Origin: Grammothele lineata
Taxonomy: Eukaryota; Basidiomycota; Agaricomycetes; Polyporales; Polyporaceae
NCBI GenBank assembly: GCA_002150815.3
Contig: NDFF03000002.1
Coordinates: 363,677-427,676 of the forward strand
Reading direction: 5' to 3'
DNA: 64,000 bases
The notes under the pieces are model-generated. The model saw only the letters and a list, made by a program, of their open reading frames with translations. It was not told the origin of the DNA and made no database searches. Below are positions 44,320-56,359 of this stretch, in pieces; the first letter of the stretch is position 1, and each line of letters opens with the position of its first letter. The position numbers and the translations under genes were made by a program.

Positions 44320-44391
44320 TTCCGACACGGGGAATCGAACCCCGGGCTATCGCGTGAGAGGCGATAATGTTAGCCACTACACCATATCGGA
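44320..44391 (-). tRNA. tRNA-Glu (anticodon CTC)
   Basis: On the minus strand the 72-nt sequence starts TCCGATATGGTGTAGTGGC and folds into a cloverleaf: acceptor stem TCCGATA with TGTCGGA, anticodon stem ATCGC/GCGAT with loop CTCTCAC (anticodon CTC, reads GAG), and the T arm with GGTTCGATTCC. The internal promoter boxes are the TGGTGTAGTGG (A) and GGTTCGATTCC (B) parts. No intron. Confidence 0.95.
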
Positions 44392-44537
44392 AGTCCTATA
44401 AGAGTTGTTAAACACATATATAATAGTAACCATCCCCTGTATCTAGCCGGCTCGTTTGGTATTGCTGCGATGACCGTTGCGCCTCCATTCTCTCTTCTCG
44501 TCCTCAGACTTGCATTGGCCTTTCTCGAGTGGACGAC

Positions 44538-45267
44538 ATGATACGCTTCATCCTTGTCCAGGTCTGCCAAGAACTACAATTCAAGGTGTTCCGAGAGCGC
44601 TGAGACAGCGACCTACGCAGAATCGGCAGGGAAAGACTCGTCTTTCGAAATGGTATGTTCCTTATGATGACGACGAGAAGGTCTGTGGGCGTTACGTGTT
44701 CTCTCTCGGACGCAAAGATGATGCTCATAGTGTTCTGGACGCCGTAGGTTCGCTTGCGGGGAGAGGTGCATCGGCTGGTCGCGCCGAGGGATCAGAAGTA
44801 CCAGTCTAACTTCGTCGAGGTACGCACGCACGCATTCTCCACCCCAAATGGCCCAAGGACCTCATGGGCGGGGCGTAGTTTCGGAATCACAAAGTCGTCT
44901 ACCGCCGCTACGCTGGTCTCTTCTTCTGCATCTGCGTGGACGCCAACGACAACGAGCTCGCGTACCTAGAGGCCATCCATCTCTTCGTAGAGGTGCTCGG
45001 TGAGTGTTCATGTTCATACGTCCCGATTTCACCCACCAATCTCCTTGTGCTCGAAGACTCGTTCTTTGACAACGTCTGCGAGCTCGACTTGGTGTTCAAC
45101 TTCTATAAGGTGAGCACTCTTAGTATGCTGTTGTACCGTGAAGGATGTCCGACCGTGCGGGCCAGGTGTACGCCATCCTGGATGAGGTCTTCCTGGCAGG
45201 GGAGATCGAAGAGACAAGCAAGGATGTAGTGCTAGCCAGGCTGGAGGAGCTGGAGAAGTTGGAGTGA
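44538..45267 (+). CDS. APS2: AP-2 complex subunit sigma
   Basis: Small subunit of the AP-2 clathrin adaptor, which selects cargo at the plasma membrane for endocytosis. Six exons, 44538-44561, 44621-44680, 44748-44819, 44879-44999, 45057-45109, 45166-45267, join to 143 residues, the usual length (about 142). The protein is strongly conserved: [101 protein letters not shown], and [20 protein letters not shown]. The first exon encodes only eight residues. It is the one sigma type with [14 protein letters not shown], which distinguishes AP-2 from AP-1. Single-copy housekeeping gene, good anchor for synteny. Confidence 0.97.
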
Positions 45268-46532
45268 GCCTTTACGCTCGCGTCGTTTTATGTCGTGCAT
45301 CGTCGTGCAATGAGTCCGGAATACCCCATGTATCATTAATCTGCTGGTGTGTCCATACATCTCTTTGCTTCACCCGTTTCACGGTGCTGTGTCGCGTCGC
45401 GTCGTTTTCACGGAGACACAGACCGTTGTTCTCAAAACATTCTCACTCCCTTGAACCTCGGAAGCCTCTGCACCCGAATGCAGCGGCACGGCCTACACGG
45501 AGCGCGGCGGAGAGATCCATCATGATACACGTCCATGTCGCTTATTCTCAGACATCTGCGTAGCTCGTGCAGTATAGCCATGCTAGCGTTCGAGCTATTC
45601 GTTACGCCCGTATGGTAACGTGCTCGCAAGGTATGGGCCTCATCTGACGCCATTGCCTGTGTAATGTTCGTTCGACTTACTCCTATCTGCGATGCGCTGA
45701 CGCGCTCATCTCGCCCAGCATCGCCGACCCGTGGTACCGTTCTCTGACGCCAGCCATTGGAAGGCATCATTCATGCATCTTTGGGTACGAGTACTGCTCC
45801 TCCCCACACGGCCCGACATCTCTGACGTATGTCATCCAGCAGCTGTCCGACAGCTGTTGGCCCTCGCTGTCGCGCGTTTGAGCTGAGCGTGTTCGCCAGC
45901 CGAACGCTCCGGAGTGTTTCGCCATCTTGTTCATCGGATCTGATGCCGACCGAGGAGGCTGGTTCTCGCGCTCGCACCTGATCGTGCCGACGAGATGCGC
46001 TCCGTTCGCTCTCACCACGATGCGAGCGGTCTCCTTTGCCGCATCCGGCCGCAGAACGCAAGATGTTGGATGTGACTGGTGCGGCGTTTCTGTTGTGTGT
46101 CGCATATCGCCGTTCTGACCATCCAGACTGCATCCAGCTTGGGCGCGTGCGCCTGTCCTGCGGAGATGTCGGTACATTGATTGTATGCGGTGGACCCGCT
46201 GCCTGTTGACGCGCGCTATGGCTCCATTGCGTTCCCATTGTCGCCCGGGGAATATCTCTGACTTTTCGTTCTGTCGCTCATAGTAGGTGAATATCGTAGT
46301 GACGACCTGTTGAACGAGGCACTAACTATTCGACCAAGGTAGCACGCGCGCATCGGCTCGCCAGGAGCCTTCAAATTCATCAAATTCAAGCCTAGTGCCG
46401 ACGTGGGTGACGCGGGGTCATGCGTCAGGCGTTCCCCGGTGCCAACAAAGAGCCATCAACACACCGCTTGCGCCCGCTCGGGCTATTCTGGATGAACGCC
46501 GGCGCCCGGCGCCTTACAGTGGTGTGGCCCGG
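45268..46532. other. Intergenic, 1.3 kb, with a repeat copy
   Basis: Apart from the repeat at about 45785-45960 and the promoter of GH18 gene 2 at its end, nothing is recognised. Confidence 0.5.
45785..45960 (+). repeat. Repeat shared with 38.2 kb, copy 2
   Basis: See 38240-38390. The match is strongest over TACGAGTACT and CGAACGCTCCGGAGTGTTTC. Copy 2 has extra sequence in the middle. Confidence 0.7.
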
Positions 46533-46538
46533 TATAAG
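46533..46538 (+). promoter_or_regulatory. TATA box of GH18 gene 2
   Basis: TATAAG, about 150 bp before the ATG. Confidence 0.5.
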
Positions 46539-46613
46539 AGGAGCAGCGTATGCAGCCAGAGTTCCTCACCCCCCTTCACTTCTTCATTACTTACTTTCGT
46601 TCTCGCATTCTCA

Positions 46614-46628
46614 AGTCCGCTAGTCGGC
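46614..46628 (+). promoter_or_regulatory. Conserved GH18 5'-leader element, copy 2
   Basis: AGTCCGCTAGTCGGC, 54 nt before the start codon, identical to copy 1. Confidence 0.65.
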
Positions 46629-46681
46629 TTTTTTGTTCTTCTTCGTCGTACCGCTTTCTTTTTTCACTTCACGTCCCAGCG

Positions 46682-47762
46682 ATGTTCTCCTACTCCCGCA
46701 TGATCACCTCCGTCTCGGCCGCGCTGGCGCTGGCTTCCGTGAGCAGCGTCCTCGCTGTTCCTGTCCCCGAGGGCGCATCTCTCGCTGCTCGCGCTTCCGC
46801 CATCCCGAGCCCTGCGTTCGTCGTCTACACCGACGCCTTTGTCGGCGCGAGCGTCCTGCCCGCTGCGACTGACCTCGCTGTAAGTGCTCGAGTTGACCCC
46901 GACTCGTGCAGTAGCTGACTCGACTGCCACACAGGGCTGGAACGTCGTCAACCTCTCGTTCCTGACGCTTACCGGTCCCCAGGACCAGGTCAAGAACTTC
47001 GCGGCCCTCCCTGCTGATCAGAAGGCCGCCAAGCAGAAGGAGTACGCCGCGGCGGGCATCAAGATCGTCGCCTCCGCGTTCGGCGAGACCGACAAGCCCA
47101 CTACGCAGGGCGCGGACCCGACCGCGACCGCGAACACGATGGCGCAGTTCGTCCTCGACCAGAAGCTCGATGGTATCGACGTTGACTACGAGGACCTGGA
47201 CGCGATGAACGCGGGCGATGGCAAGGCCGAGGCGTGGGTCACCACCTTCACTACCGTCCTCCGCCAGAAGCTCCCCCAGGGTCAGTTCATCCTCAGCCAC
47301 GCCCCGCTCGCGCCCTGGCTCGCCCCCAACGCGCAGTTCAAGGCCGGCGCGTACGTCACGATCAACAAGAACGTCGGGTCGATGATCGACTGGGTGAGTC
47401 TCGGTCCTCTTTTTTCCCATTACCGTAGCTAACCCACTCCCCGCATGCAGTACAACCTCCAGTTCTACAACCAGGGCCTCTACAAGGACTGCGAGGGCCT
47501 CATCAACACCGCCGGCTCGCCCTTCACGGGCTCCGCCCTCCTCCAGATCCCCGCGAACGGCTTCGAGCTCAACAAGCTCGTCATCGGCAAGCCCGGCGGG
47601 CCGTCCGACGCCAACAAGGGGGACGGGTTCATCGACCCCGCGACGCTCGGTCAGTGCGTCGACCAGGCCGCAGCTAAGGGCTGGAAGGGCGGTATCATGG
47701 CCTTCCAGTTCCCCAACGCGAACGCCGCCTGGATCAAGGCCGCGAAGGGCACAGCCTTCTAG
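46682..47762 (+). CDS. Secreted GH18 (chitinase-like) protein 2
   Basis: Three exons, 46682-46879, 46935-47393, 47451-47762 (322 residues). Signal peptide MFSYSRMITSVSAALALASVSSVLA. The catalytic motif DGIDVDYED is complete, with the acid Glu at about residue 152. Other landmarks: FVVYTDAFV, GWNVVNLSFLTL, GIKIVASAFGETDKPTTQGA, FILSHAPLAPWLAPNAQF, YNLQFYNQGLYKDCEG and KLVIGKPGG. It is the closest relative of GH18 protein 1 at 11.7 kb and shares both introns, leader and 3' element with it. No carbohydrate-binding module. Probably an extracellular chitin or glycan hydrolase. Confidence 0.9.
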
Positions 47763-49547
47763 AGGGCCGGTTGAGACAGAGGTCGAGACGACACACACTT
47801 TCATGACGATCATGCGTCCCTGGAGGACTTTTCACGACGAATAACGACATCTCACGCCTTATGTGTATTAACGATTGTAATCTAATGAACGTGAACTTTT
47901 GGGGTCAATAATTCGCTGCGTGTTGTGTGCGACTGTTCCAGCCATGTCCCGTTGAAAGCGCTGCATCTCGTGGTTGGATGGTGGCAGAAAAGAAGATGCC
48001 TGGTGAGCTGTACGTCGTACGCAATCTTGTACATGGATACTGAGCGCTGCGCGCTGATCTGCTTGCGCCGAACAGAGCGTGGACGTCCAAGGTCCCTCAG
48101 GTGTCCTCGATCATCCGTGGAGACGACGCCAATACCTACCATCATACAGTCCTGAGCAGCTGCAATGGCACGATCCGGTCAAGGTCAATCCCGAGTGGGC
48201 AGATCCCATGTGTGACAAAGTTGAGAGCTTCGAAGATGGCCGCACTTCTTCAACAGCTCCGGTATCCACCGCTCTTACGGTAGCGGTAGCGGGGTTGCTG
48301 TACACGGCATCCCGACCAGGTGAGTGGGCAAGAGCCTTCATTGCGCAGCTTCTGAGGAGCTGGAAAACGCATCATGCAGCAGCTTCGCATCTTGAACGTG
48401 CAGAAACTCCGCGCTATACCATCGCTAATACGGCTGGACACCCGTAGGCTTCCCCAAGCTAGCGGGGACAGCGGCTACTCACTTGCGGGGCGCAGCTAGG
48501 GCAGAGCGTCATGCCGACAGAGGTAGTGCAGTGATTCAATGACAAGTTCGCGCCTCGACTAATTCGCAAGGCACATGTTGTCCTCGACAAAGACCGTCTG
48601 CGGCTCGCTTCACCGGTGGCTGGGTAGCCACGTGGCGAAGAGAGGGTCGCCTCAGGGCAGGTTCAACAACTTTAAGGCAGGTCAGCTCACTGTTAGCGCC
48701 GAGAACACCTTCCCATCCGCGAGTTCTATCTCGCCGCGGAGTCGACGTACTCTTTTCTCTGTAACTTCTGGGTCTGGACTTGGACTTGGGCTACGAAACA
48801 CGACACTATCAGTAACTTTGGTCTTCCAGGGAAAGTGTACGTGGCTTGTCATCGACATCACCTACACCCACATTTGCTAGCCGCCATCAGCTGTTGCGTT
48901 CATGGGTTGCCTCGTTGACGCTACGCTTGTGTAGGTTGCCCACCTATGTACCTTGCTGCGTTGTTGATGTGGAATGGAAAGATCTTCCATCCATTCATGG
49001 CTAGCCTGATCAGTCCAGTATCAGCCCTCGGTGTAATGCTCCGCGCGATGCTCGGAATCAAGGAATATTCGCGTTTCTGGTGGAGTAGCTGGGGCTTGGT
49101 CTGGATGTCTCAAAAGGGCACGGAGACCGTCGAGCGATCATGACAACTCCTGCACCTACACCGGCTGGTGCTCGCGCACTACTTACATACGTCTGGTACG
49201 CTACGCTGAATTTATCATCTCCGCTCTTAATTTGACGTACGACTGAATGCAGAACGCTGTCCAGGATCTACGCGCTTCCTGTCCTCTCCTTGGTCGTCTG
49301 GCCAACTTACGTCCGCCAAGAATCCCGTCGTATGCCGTGCTGCGCTCCAAATAGCGTCTCGTTCGAGTACCTGGACCATCACGAAACTCCGCCAGCGCCT
49401 TCACGCCATTGAACCCCTTTCTCCGTGTGCCCGTGACGCCACCGTATCAATATATAGGCACCCCTTCATCATCCTCCAACCTCGTATCGCCCATCAAACT
49501 CTTCACTTTCCCTTCCCCCACAGCTACCTCAAGCACCGCGGATCAAA
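47763..49547. other. Intergenic, 1.8 kb, no gene recognised
   Basis: Starts with the GH18 3' element and ends with the promoter of SDR copy 4 (TATATA at 49451-49456). The frames in between show no recognisable protein. Confidence 0.5.
47870..47907 (+). promoter_or_regulatory. Conserved GH18 3'-flank element, copy 2
   Basis: ACGATTGTAATCTAATGAAC followed by CTTTTGGGGTC, about 110 nt after the stop. Confidence 0.6.
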
Positions 49548-50977
49548 ATGGGTGGCCTGATCACGACTCTCCGCAACTTCTGGCCCGTCCTGGCGCAAGC
49601 GTATCCACCAAAATCGACGTTCACCGTTGACCAAATTCCTGACCTATCCGGTCGAGTCATCCTTGTGACCGGTGCGTTCTTCCAGGTTCAGCTCAGTCTT
49701 CATACGAATCTCACTTGATTCATGCGGTACGATCTGACGCTGCTACAGGCGGGAATGCGGGCATAGGATACGAGACCGTGAAAGCTCTTTTGATGCACAA
49801 TGCGAAAGTCTATCTCGCAGCACGTAATCGGGCGAAGGCAGAAACAGCCATTGCGAATCTCAAAGATGAGACCGGCAGGTCTGCCATCTTCCTGGAGCTC
49901 GACCTGGCGAGCCTCGCGTCGGTGAAGCATGCCGCGGAGGAGTTCCTCTCCAAAGAGCCCGTCCTTCACGTCCTCTTCAACAATGCGTACGTGTCTTTCC
50001 TAGTCTATAACTCCTTCCCCTCGTGATCCATTCTTCCTGTCATCCTTGTCGCGAAGTGGGGCTAACGATAACGCTATCACACGTCACGCAGTGGGGTCAT
50101 GAACACGCCTATCGATGCGCTCACATTCGACGGATACGACCTTCAGTGGGGCACGAACGTCCTAGGCCACTTCTATCTTACCGAGCTTCTCCTCCCCGCG
50201 CTTTCTGCTGGCGCACGGGCATCCGCGGACCAGCACGCGCGCGTCGTGACGACTTCTAGTAGCGGCGCGTATATGGGCAATATCGTCTTTGACGCTTTCC
50301 GGGAGAGTGACGCGCGGCGCGCGATTCACCCCGAGATGCTGTATTTTATGAGCAAACTCGTAAGCGCCTCCCCCCTTTCCTTACCCCTTAAATAGCGGTC
50401 TCGGGCGGAGTGCGCGAGTGCTAACGCCGGTTTCTCGGGCGGCTTGGGGACGTAGGGAAACGTCATCGTTGCGCGCCAGGCCGCGATGCGATACGCGGAT
50501 CGAGGCATCGTGTCCATATCGCTCAATCCTGGTACGCTTTCTGTGCTCTGTTCGACGTCTTTCCCCTTCTCTGACCCCTCGTGCGCGCACAGGTGACCTT
50601 GACACCGACCTGTATCGCAGCCTACCTCCATTAGGACGTAAGGCCGTCGTGAGTTCTCTTCGCTTGCGCACGTCGTCTACATTTATCTGATGTGTACACT
50701 CTGAAAGGGTATCCTCTTCCACCCTCCCGCGTACGGCGCGCTCACCCAACTATATGCGGGTACAATGCCTGGCGCGCTGAAGCTTAATGGCGAGGTGCGT
50801 CCATGCTGGAGTCTTCTACTTGCCTTGTGCATGAACGTTTGCCGCTTGTTCGTACAGTATATGATTCCCTGGGCGAGACCGGGGAAGTGCAAGAAGGAAG
50901 CTTATGACGAGGAGCTCGGGCGACGCGTGTGGGACTGGTGCGAGCGGGAAGTGAAGCAGTTCGAGAAGACTGTGTGA
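49548..50977 (+). CDS. Short-chain dehydrogenase/reductase, family copy 4
   Basis: Eight exons in the family pattern. It starts [36 protein letters not shown]. The cofactor loop is GGNAGIGYETVK, followed by LFLELDLASL-type strand (IFLELDLASLASVKHAAEEF), [15 protein letters not shown] and YFMSK. The most diverged part is after SLNPG: DLDTDLYRSLPPLGRKAV replaces the NIRSELQR block of other copies, and [24 protein letters not shown] follows. C-terminus [27 protein letters not shown]. All catalytic residues are present. Probably active with a substrate different from copies 1-3. Confidence 0.88.
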
Positions 50978-52002
50978 TGCTCGAGCTGGCCTCGCTTGTA
51001 TTATGGTCTGGGTGAGCTTGTCCTTTAGGTTCGAACGTTCGTCTGTACACGACGTCTTATACTATTTGACAGTGAGCGCGATCTGAGCCTCGCATGCAAC
51101 GAGACCGTTGATGCACGCTGTGTTAGTGGACTGACTAGATTATTATCAACTATACACCACGCGCCGTGCTATCTATATGGGTTGTGTACTGGGATAAAGG
51201 GCCAACACGTCTGCTGATGATGTCAACGAAGGTTTTGTCACATCAACGGGATCTACCACTTCTACTTCATCGTGATCCTACTCAAACGAGGACATTCGGA
51301 AGGGGTTGCCGAAGACCCCGAAGACCCCGAAGCACGGCCTCCTCTGTGATAGCTCACCCAAATGCTCCTCAGCGCTGCAATATGATGGCCCTCGGCTTGC
51401 TCGTCGCTGCATTCGTATAGCATCTACCTCCATGAAGCTCTCTAGGCGCGTGCTCGACACTGACGTGTTTTAACCACTTTATACCCTAGCGTTCTCCGGT
51501 CGGCATACTTATATGCCGACCGGAGAAGATCCTGCAAACGTCGACGTCGAACGTCTCCGGATACTGATGTTTGAAAGTTCGAGCCGAACAACTTGCGTCT
51601 GCCACTGCCGAAGGTACGTCGGCCTTCTGAATCACCCTTTGCTCCCGTTTTTTCAGCTGTTATCGCTCATGCCGAGATTCTAGGGAAGGCGACGTCAACG
51701 CGTCAACGCGCGCGACCCGGAAAAGACCGCCCCCGCCACTGCCCTTGTGGTGTGCCTGATCCCACACTTCTGCGGCTGTGTTTGTCCCAGTTGCATACTG
51801 CGGATGTCAGGGTTCGACTTGAATACGCGCGGCCTGGCGTGCGTACGCTCCCCTATGTTTTCTCCCACAGCTCACGCGATCGGCACATATAGATAATAGA
51901 GCTCTCGTGGCAAGCTTTCTCCAGACCAATCTCATCCCACACCTGCTACCCCGCCAACGCCTTCCTCGCTAATTTTCTGTCTCTAGCTTAGCATCGGGGA
52001 AC
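50978..52002. other. Intergenic, 1.0 kb, with a perfect hairpin
   Basis: Holds a triplet of GAAGACCCC (about 51310-51335) and a 16-bp inverted repeat at 51492-51527. The promoter of SDR copy 5 is at the end. No gene is recognised. Confidence 0.6.
51492..51527. repeat. Perfect 16-bp inverted repeat with 4-nt loop
   Basis: Arms TTCTCCGGTCGGCATA and its exact complement, loop CTTA. It lies 475 bp upstream of SDR copy 5. No poly-T follows on either strand, so a simple terminator is unlikely. Confidence 0.9.
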
Positions 52003-53340
52003 ATGGGTAACTCATTTTCAAACACCATGAGCGTGTTCGCGCAGATGTATCCTCCCAAGTCGAAGTTCAGCGTAGACCAGATCCCAGATCTGTCTGGGCG
52101 GGTTGTTATCGTGACTGGTCAGTGTTCACACCGAGTCTATTTGATCCCAACTCTGACTCCTGACGTACGTGCATTCTACAGGAGGTAACGTCGGTATCGG
52201 ATGGGAGACATGCAAGGCAAGCTCTCCACAGAACTAATAACCTCGGCGAAGCTGACGCGCTCTCATGCCCCCAGGCCCTCCTGCAGCATAACGCCAAAGT
52301 GTACATCGCAGCGCGCAGCAAGGAGAAAGCGGAACGCGCGATAGCCTCTCTCAAGGAGGCCACAGGGAAGGAAGCGCTCTTCCTCGAGCTCGACCTCTCG
52401 AGCCTCGCGTCTGTCAAGCGCGCTGCCGCTGACTTCCTGAGCAGGGAGCGCGAGCTGCACGTCCTTTTCAACAACGCGTGCGTGTCTCGTTGCGGCTCCG
52501 TCTCGCTAGAGTGTGCTCACCTCGCGTGCGCGTACTATGAACAGAGGTGTGATGTCCCCACCCATCGACCAACTCACAACAGACGGCTACGACCTCCAAT
52601 GGGGCACGAACGTCCTCGGGCCCTGGCTCCTCACACAGCTCCTCCTGCCCACGCTCCTCGAAGGCGTGAAGACCTCCCCGGACGGGCACGCGCGCGTCGT
52701 CGTCACCTCGTCGTCCGTCGCGTACCTCGACACCCTCCACTGGGACACCTTTAGGGACGGGAAGGCGCGGAGGAAGAAGGGGAGCGAGGGGCTGTATCCG
52801 CAGAGCAAGCTTGGGGCTGCGATTGTTGCGAGGCAGTTTGCGAAGAGGTATGCGGAGAGGGGGGTTGTTGCGGTTGCGGTGAACCCAGGTGCGTCGGTTC
52901 TCCTCCAGCGTGAGTCGCGCTCACTGCATGCGTTGTGTTGTAGGAAACATACGAACGGAGCTCCAGCGCCACGTCGACACCGTCCGGCGCACACTCATGG
53001 TAAGCGACGATGATCCTCTCGCTCGCTCACATCAGCTATTTCAACGCGTCTTGGCAGAACTGGATCCTCCTCTATACGGCACCATACGGCGCCCTCACAC
53101 AACTCTACGCGGGCACGATGCCCGAAGCTCTCAACTACAACGGAGAGGTGCGCTCTCACAATGGTTCTCCGCTCACGGAGTCCAATCCAACTTAAACGCT
53201 TACATCACGTCTTCCGAACGCAGTTCCTCATCCCGTGGGCGCGGCCGGGCAAGTGTCGTCAGGAGATGTATGACGAGGAGCTAGGCCAGCAGTTGTGGGC
53301 GTGGTTGGAGGACGAGGCGAAGCCGTTCCGGGGCGCGTGA
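52003..53340 (+). CDS. Short-chain dehydrogenase/reductase, family copy 5
   Basis: Starts [33 protein letters not shown]. Cofactor loop [44 protein letters not shown]; catalytic [60 protein letters not shown]-terminus [31 protein letters not shown]. The intron found after the YxxxK block in the other copies is missing here: [11 protein letters not shown] reads through without a break, so this copy has seven exons. Its nearest relative is copy 6 at 61.6 kb. Expected active; substrate unknown. Confidence 0.9.
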
Positions 53341-53696
53341 GCGGCCGGCTTTGTGTTTAAATATACCCACTGGGGGTGGGCGTTCCGGTTCGGGAGCAGT
53401 ACTGTGGACGCCATTGGGGCGCGGGGTGGCAGAGGTTCTGAAGTTGGGCGATCCCATCCCGCTAGTTTATGCCAAGATCAGCATACTGTTCGCCACGGAG
53501 CGGGTATAGCGTGTTCGAGGCGCGAAGTGCATAATTTACATCTAACCTAAGACTATCGTAACGTATGTACACGAAACGACTAGTGGTGCAAAGCGTGTCC
53601 TAGAGTATGCGGGGGGGTATAGCTTACAGCTAACTACATGACGAACGTACGTATAAACATCCAACCAAACGAGTGGACAGGCCTTCCTCCTCCGCC
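53341..53696. other. Convergent spacer, 356 bp
   Basis: Terminators of SDR copy 5 and of the glycosyltransferase. Nothing else seen. Confidence 0.5.
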
Positions 53697-55018
53697 TTAC
53701 GTCGACGAGGAGGCCCCATGAACACGTCCCTTCCTCCCACCATCGTATGCATACCCCTCACCCCTCCCAGGGCCCGTAAGAACACCATCCTCCAAACCCT
53801 CGCGCCACGCACTGCCCTTCCCGTCCGCACCTTTGTCGATGTCGCTCGCGGTCACCTTCGCCTGGACGATAATAGGCGGGACGATCGAGAACGAACGAAT
53901 ACGCGAGTCGAGGATGAGCCACTGCGCGGCCTGGTCGACCGCGCGGGAGAAGGCGAAGTGCGGCTGGAAGAGGTGCGCGAGGAAACGACGGGCGCCGGCG
54001 TGGCTGAGCGCGTAGGCGTGCGTGCATTGGGGCATGTAGGATGCGTGGAGGGTGTTCTTGGGAGGTAGGGAGGAGGGAGAGGTGAGGTTGAGGTCGAGCG
54101 CGGGGTTGTGGGTTTCGTCGGACCAGCAGTGGCCTGTCGCGGGTGTGTGAGTACGGCGCCATGGAATGAGTGGGATGTGAACGCAAAGCGTTGGATGAGA
54201 GAACGCGTACTCAAAAACGGACGTCGTTTGTGTAGGGCGGCGGGTATGGAAAGCAAGCGGGAGGGCAAGAGAACTCGAGGACCACACTCACCCAACCAGA
54301 CCATGTCCCAATCCTCCGGAAGCGCGTCCCACAACCCATCCAGCCTCTCGCGTATGTCCACCTCCATATCAATGTCGTCTTCCATGATGAGCGCGGCCGG
54401 TCCCCGACCGGAGCGCACGAACTCCATGATGGCGGAGACGTGCGAGTACCAGCAGGCGAACTTCGGCCGCGTGAGGTACTGGTAGTCCTGGAGGTTGTCT
54501 CTGTACGGGATCCCGTGTGTGCTGTCGTCCACTGCGCACGTCAGTGGGTTCGTCGACGGGACTGGGGCCTGGCTTGGCGGGCAGAACGCGAGCGGGAGGG
54601 CGTGCGAGGTGGGCCCGTGGGGGTGGTACATGGCGAGGTCGAGGTCGAACGAGTTGAGCTCCTCTTCTGGAGGCCATTGGAGCTTGCCAGGCTCTGTCTG
54701 GTCGCGGAGGGAACGCACGCAGGATGCGAGTTCGGAAACAATGGGCTGGTCGGATGGGGTGCCGTCAACGTAGGTGAATCGGAGGCCTAATGAGTGTCGG
54801 AGCCGTTCCATGGAGGCGCGGCGGTCGGATCGTGTGGGGAGAGAGATGACATAGATGTCAGAAAATACGCCCAAAGTTGCATTGCGGTCGTCTGAGGAAG
54901 AGAAGGAGAGGGAGGAGAGAGACGGGAGGCGTTCCCGGACGGCGGGGTGGTATGTGCTCCCGATAAGGAGGAGAAATACGCCAAGAGAGCAGAGTCCAAG
55001 AACGCGTCGGGAAGCCAT
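53697..55018 (-). CDS. GT25-like glycosyltransferase, type II membrane protein
   Basis: Two exons, 55018-54292 and 54133-53697, 387 residues. After MASRRV a hydrophobic segment LGLCSLGVFLLLIGSTY anchors the protein, so it should be a Golgi or ER type II membrane enzyme. The GT25 (LPS-glycosyltransferase / procollagen galactosyltransferase) features follow: IYVISLPTRSDRRASMERLR, FTYVDGT, CWYSHVSAIMEFVRSG, ALIMEDDIDMEVDI (the metal-binding acidic triad), PEDWDMVWLG, and after the 158-nt intron HCWSDE and CTHAYALSHAGARRFL. The C-terminus ends in a Gly/Ser tail. Donor and acceptor are unknown. The intron is longer than usual but has normal borders. Confidence 0.88.
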
Positions 55019-56301
55019 CTCCTCAAACCAGACAACCGACGGACGAGAGGAAGATTATGGCGGAAGGAGAGAAAGGTCCGCCGTCGCCGAGCGAAGCGGC
55101 TTCGTGAATACCGAGTTCGCGGATCAGTCGGATATGTGGCCGGCCCGTTTGTCCGTCTTCCTGTTCTGAGAGCCTTCAACTTCCAGCCGCGCCTCTTGAG
55201 TCTTGACGACGATCCGCCACGACTGCTATCCCTCGATTCAAACTTACTTACCGCTGAATCTGTTTCCACGCCAATGTCCCCTTGTGACATAGCAGCGCCT
55301 CATCCTATGAACTTCGAGGTCTGAGGTCTCCCGGTCCCAGTCTGAGGCGCCGCATCGACAGTCGCATTCTTGTTATCGACTACCCTGGACCGCGCAAATC
55401 AACTTATTCCACTCACACAGTCAAAGAATGCAAGTAGTGGTCCAAGAGACGCACAACCCTACCGTTTTCTGGAAGGGAGACTGCCAAGGTAACCTCCGGG
55501 TGCTGCTTGCATACTCATGACAGGGTATAGGTATGAGCGGGGTGGAGAACAGGTATGAGAGGCGGAGTGCCGTATACATAGCCCCCTTCACCTGTGACGA
55601 TGCGCTTGTTGCGCGATCAGAGGGAAGAGTTCCGCTCAGAATGGCCAGCGCGCCAGTCTGCTTGCATGTTGTGTGCACGCCGGTGCCCCTGTTCACTGAA
55701 GTTGATGCCTGAGGCGTCCCGAGATTCGTCAGCAACCATTTGACCATCAAGAATCCAGACGTTTCTACGCCTTGACAGCGCCGTAGCTCTAGCACACTTG
55801 CTGTTAACTGACTATGAAGTACGTCGTCTGAATATCTGGTACACGAGTCTCGGGACTAATATATAGTACAATCTCTAATAGTGTTCCCTGATTCATTAGC
55901 TGTCGACTTAAGGCGTTGGTAAGGCTGTTGACTGTAAAGTGAACACGCCCGCTAGCTTTTCAGCTCCCACGTCGACCAATACATGACAACTAATACAGTG
56001 ATTCTAACAACGAGAGCCGCCTCACCACGAGAGCCGCCTGAACCACCTAGGCGGACCAGCGCATCCGCTCATCAGTCCGCCCACCATCAAATTCATCTAC
56101 AGGCACCTCAGTGTGTCTTCAAGATCAAACGCGCTCACTACCTGGGCGCGGTTCCTTCCACACCACCGTGGATCCCCATCAGCGCACCGGCACCGCGCAT
56201 CTCTCAACGCTCGGCTTCTCAGGGTTTAAAAGTCTTCGCCTCTGCATGTTCGATTCTTCACCCCTCTACCTTCCTCACTTACATTCGTTCTCACATTCCC
56301 C
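55019..56301. other. Intergenic, 1.3 kb, no gene recognised
   Basis: Holds the glycosyltransferase promoter and, from about 56090, the promoter of GH18 gene 3, which is similar to that of GH18 gene 4 (shared GTGTG.TTTC.AGATCAA and CGCTCAC blocks). No other gene is recognised. Confidence 0.5.
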
Positions 56302-56315
56302 AGTCCGCTAGTCGG
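56302..56315 (+). promoter_or_regulatory. Conserved GH18 5'-leader element, copy 3
   Basis: AGTCCGCTAGTCGG, 45 nt before the ATG. Confidence 0.65.
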
Positions 56316-56359
56316 ATTTCGTTCTTCGTCGTACCCTTTTCTTTTACACCATCCCGGAG

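Noticed and set aside
51492..51527. Intrinsic transcription terminator
   Set aside because: No T-run follows, and RNA polymerase II genes of fungi do not end at such hairpins.
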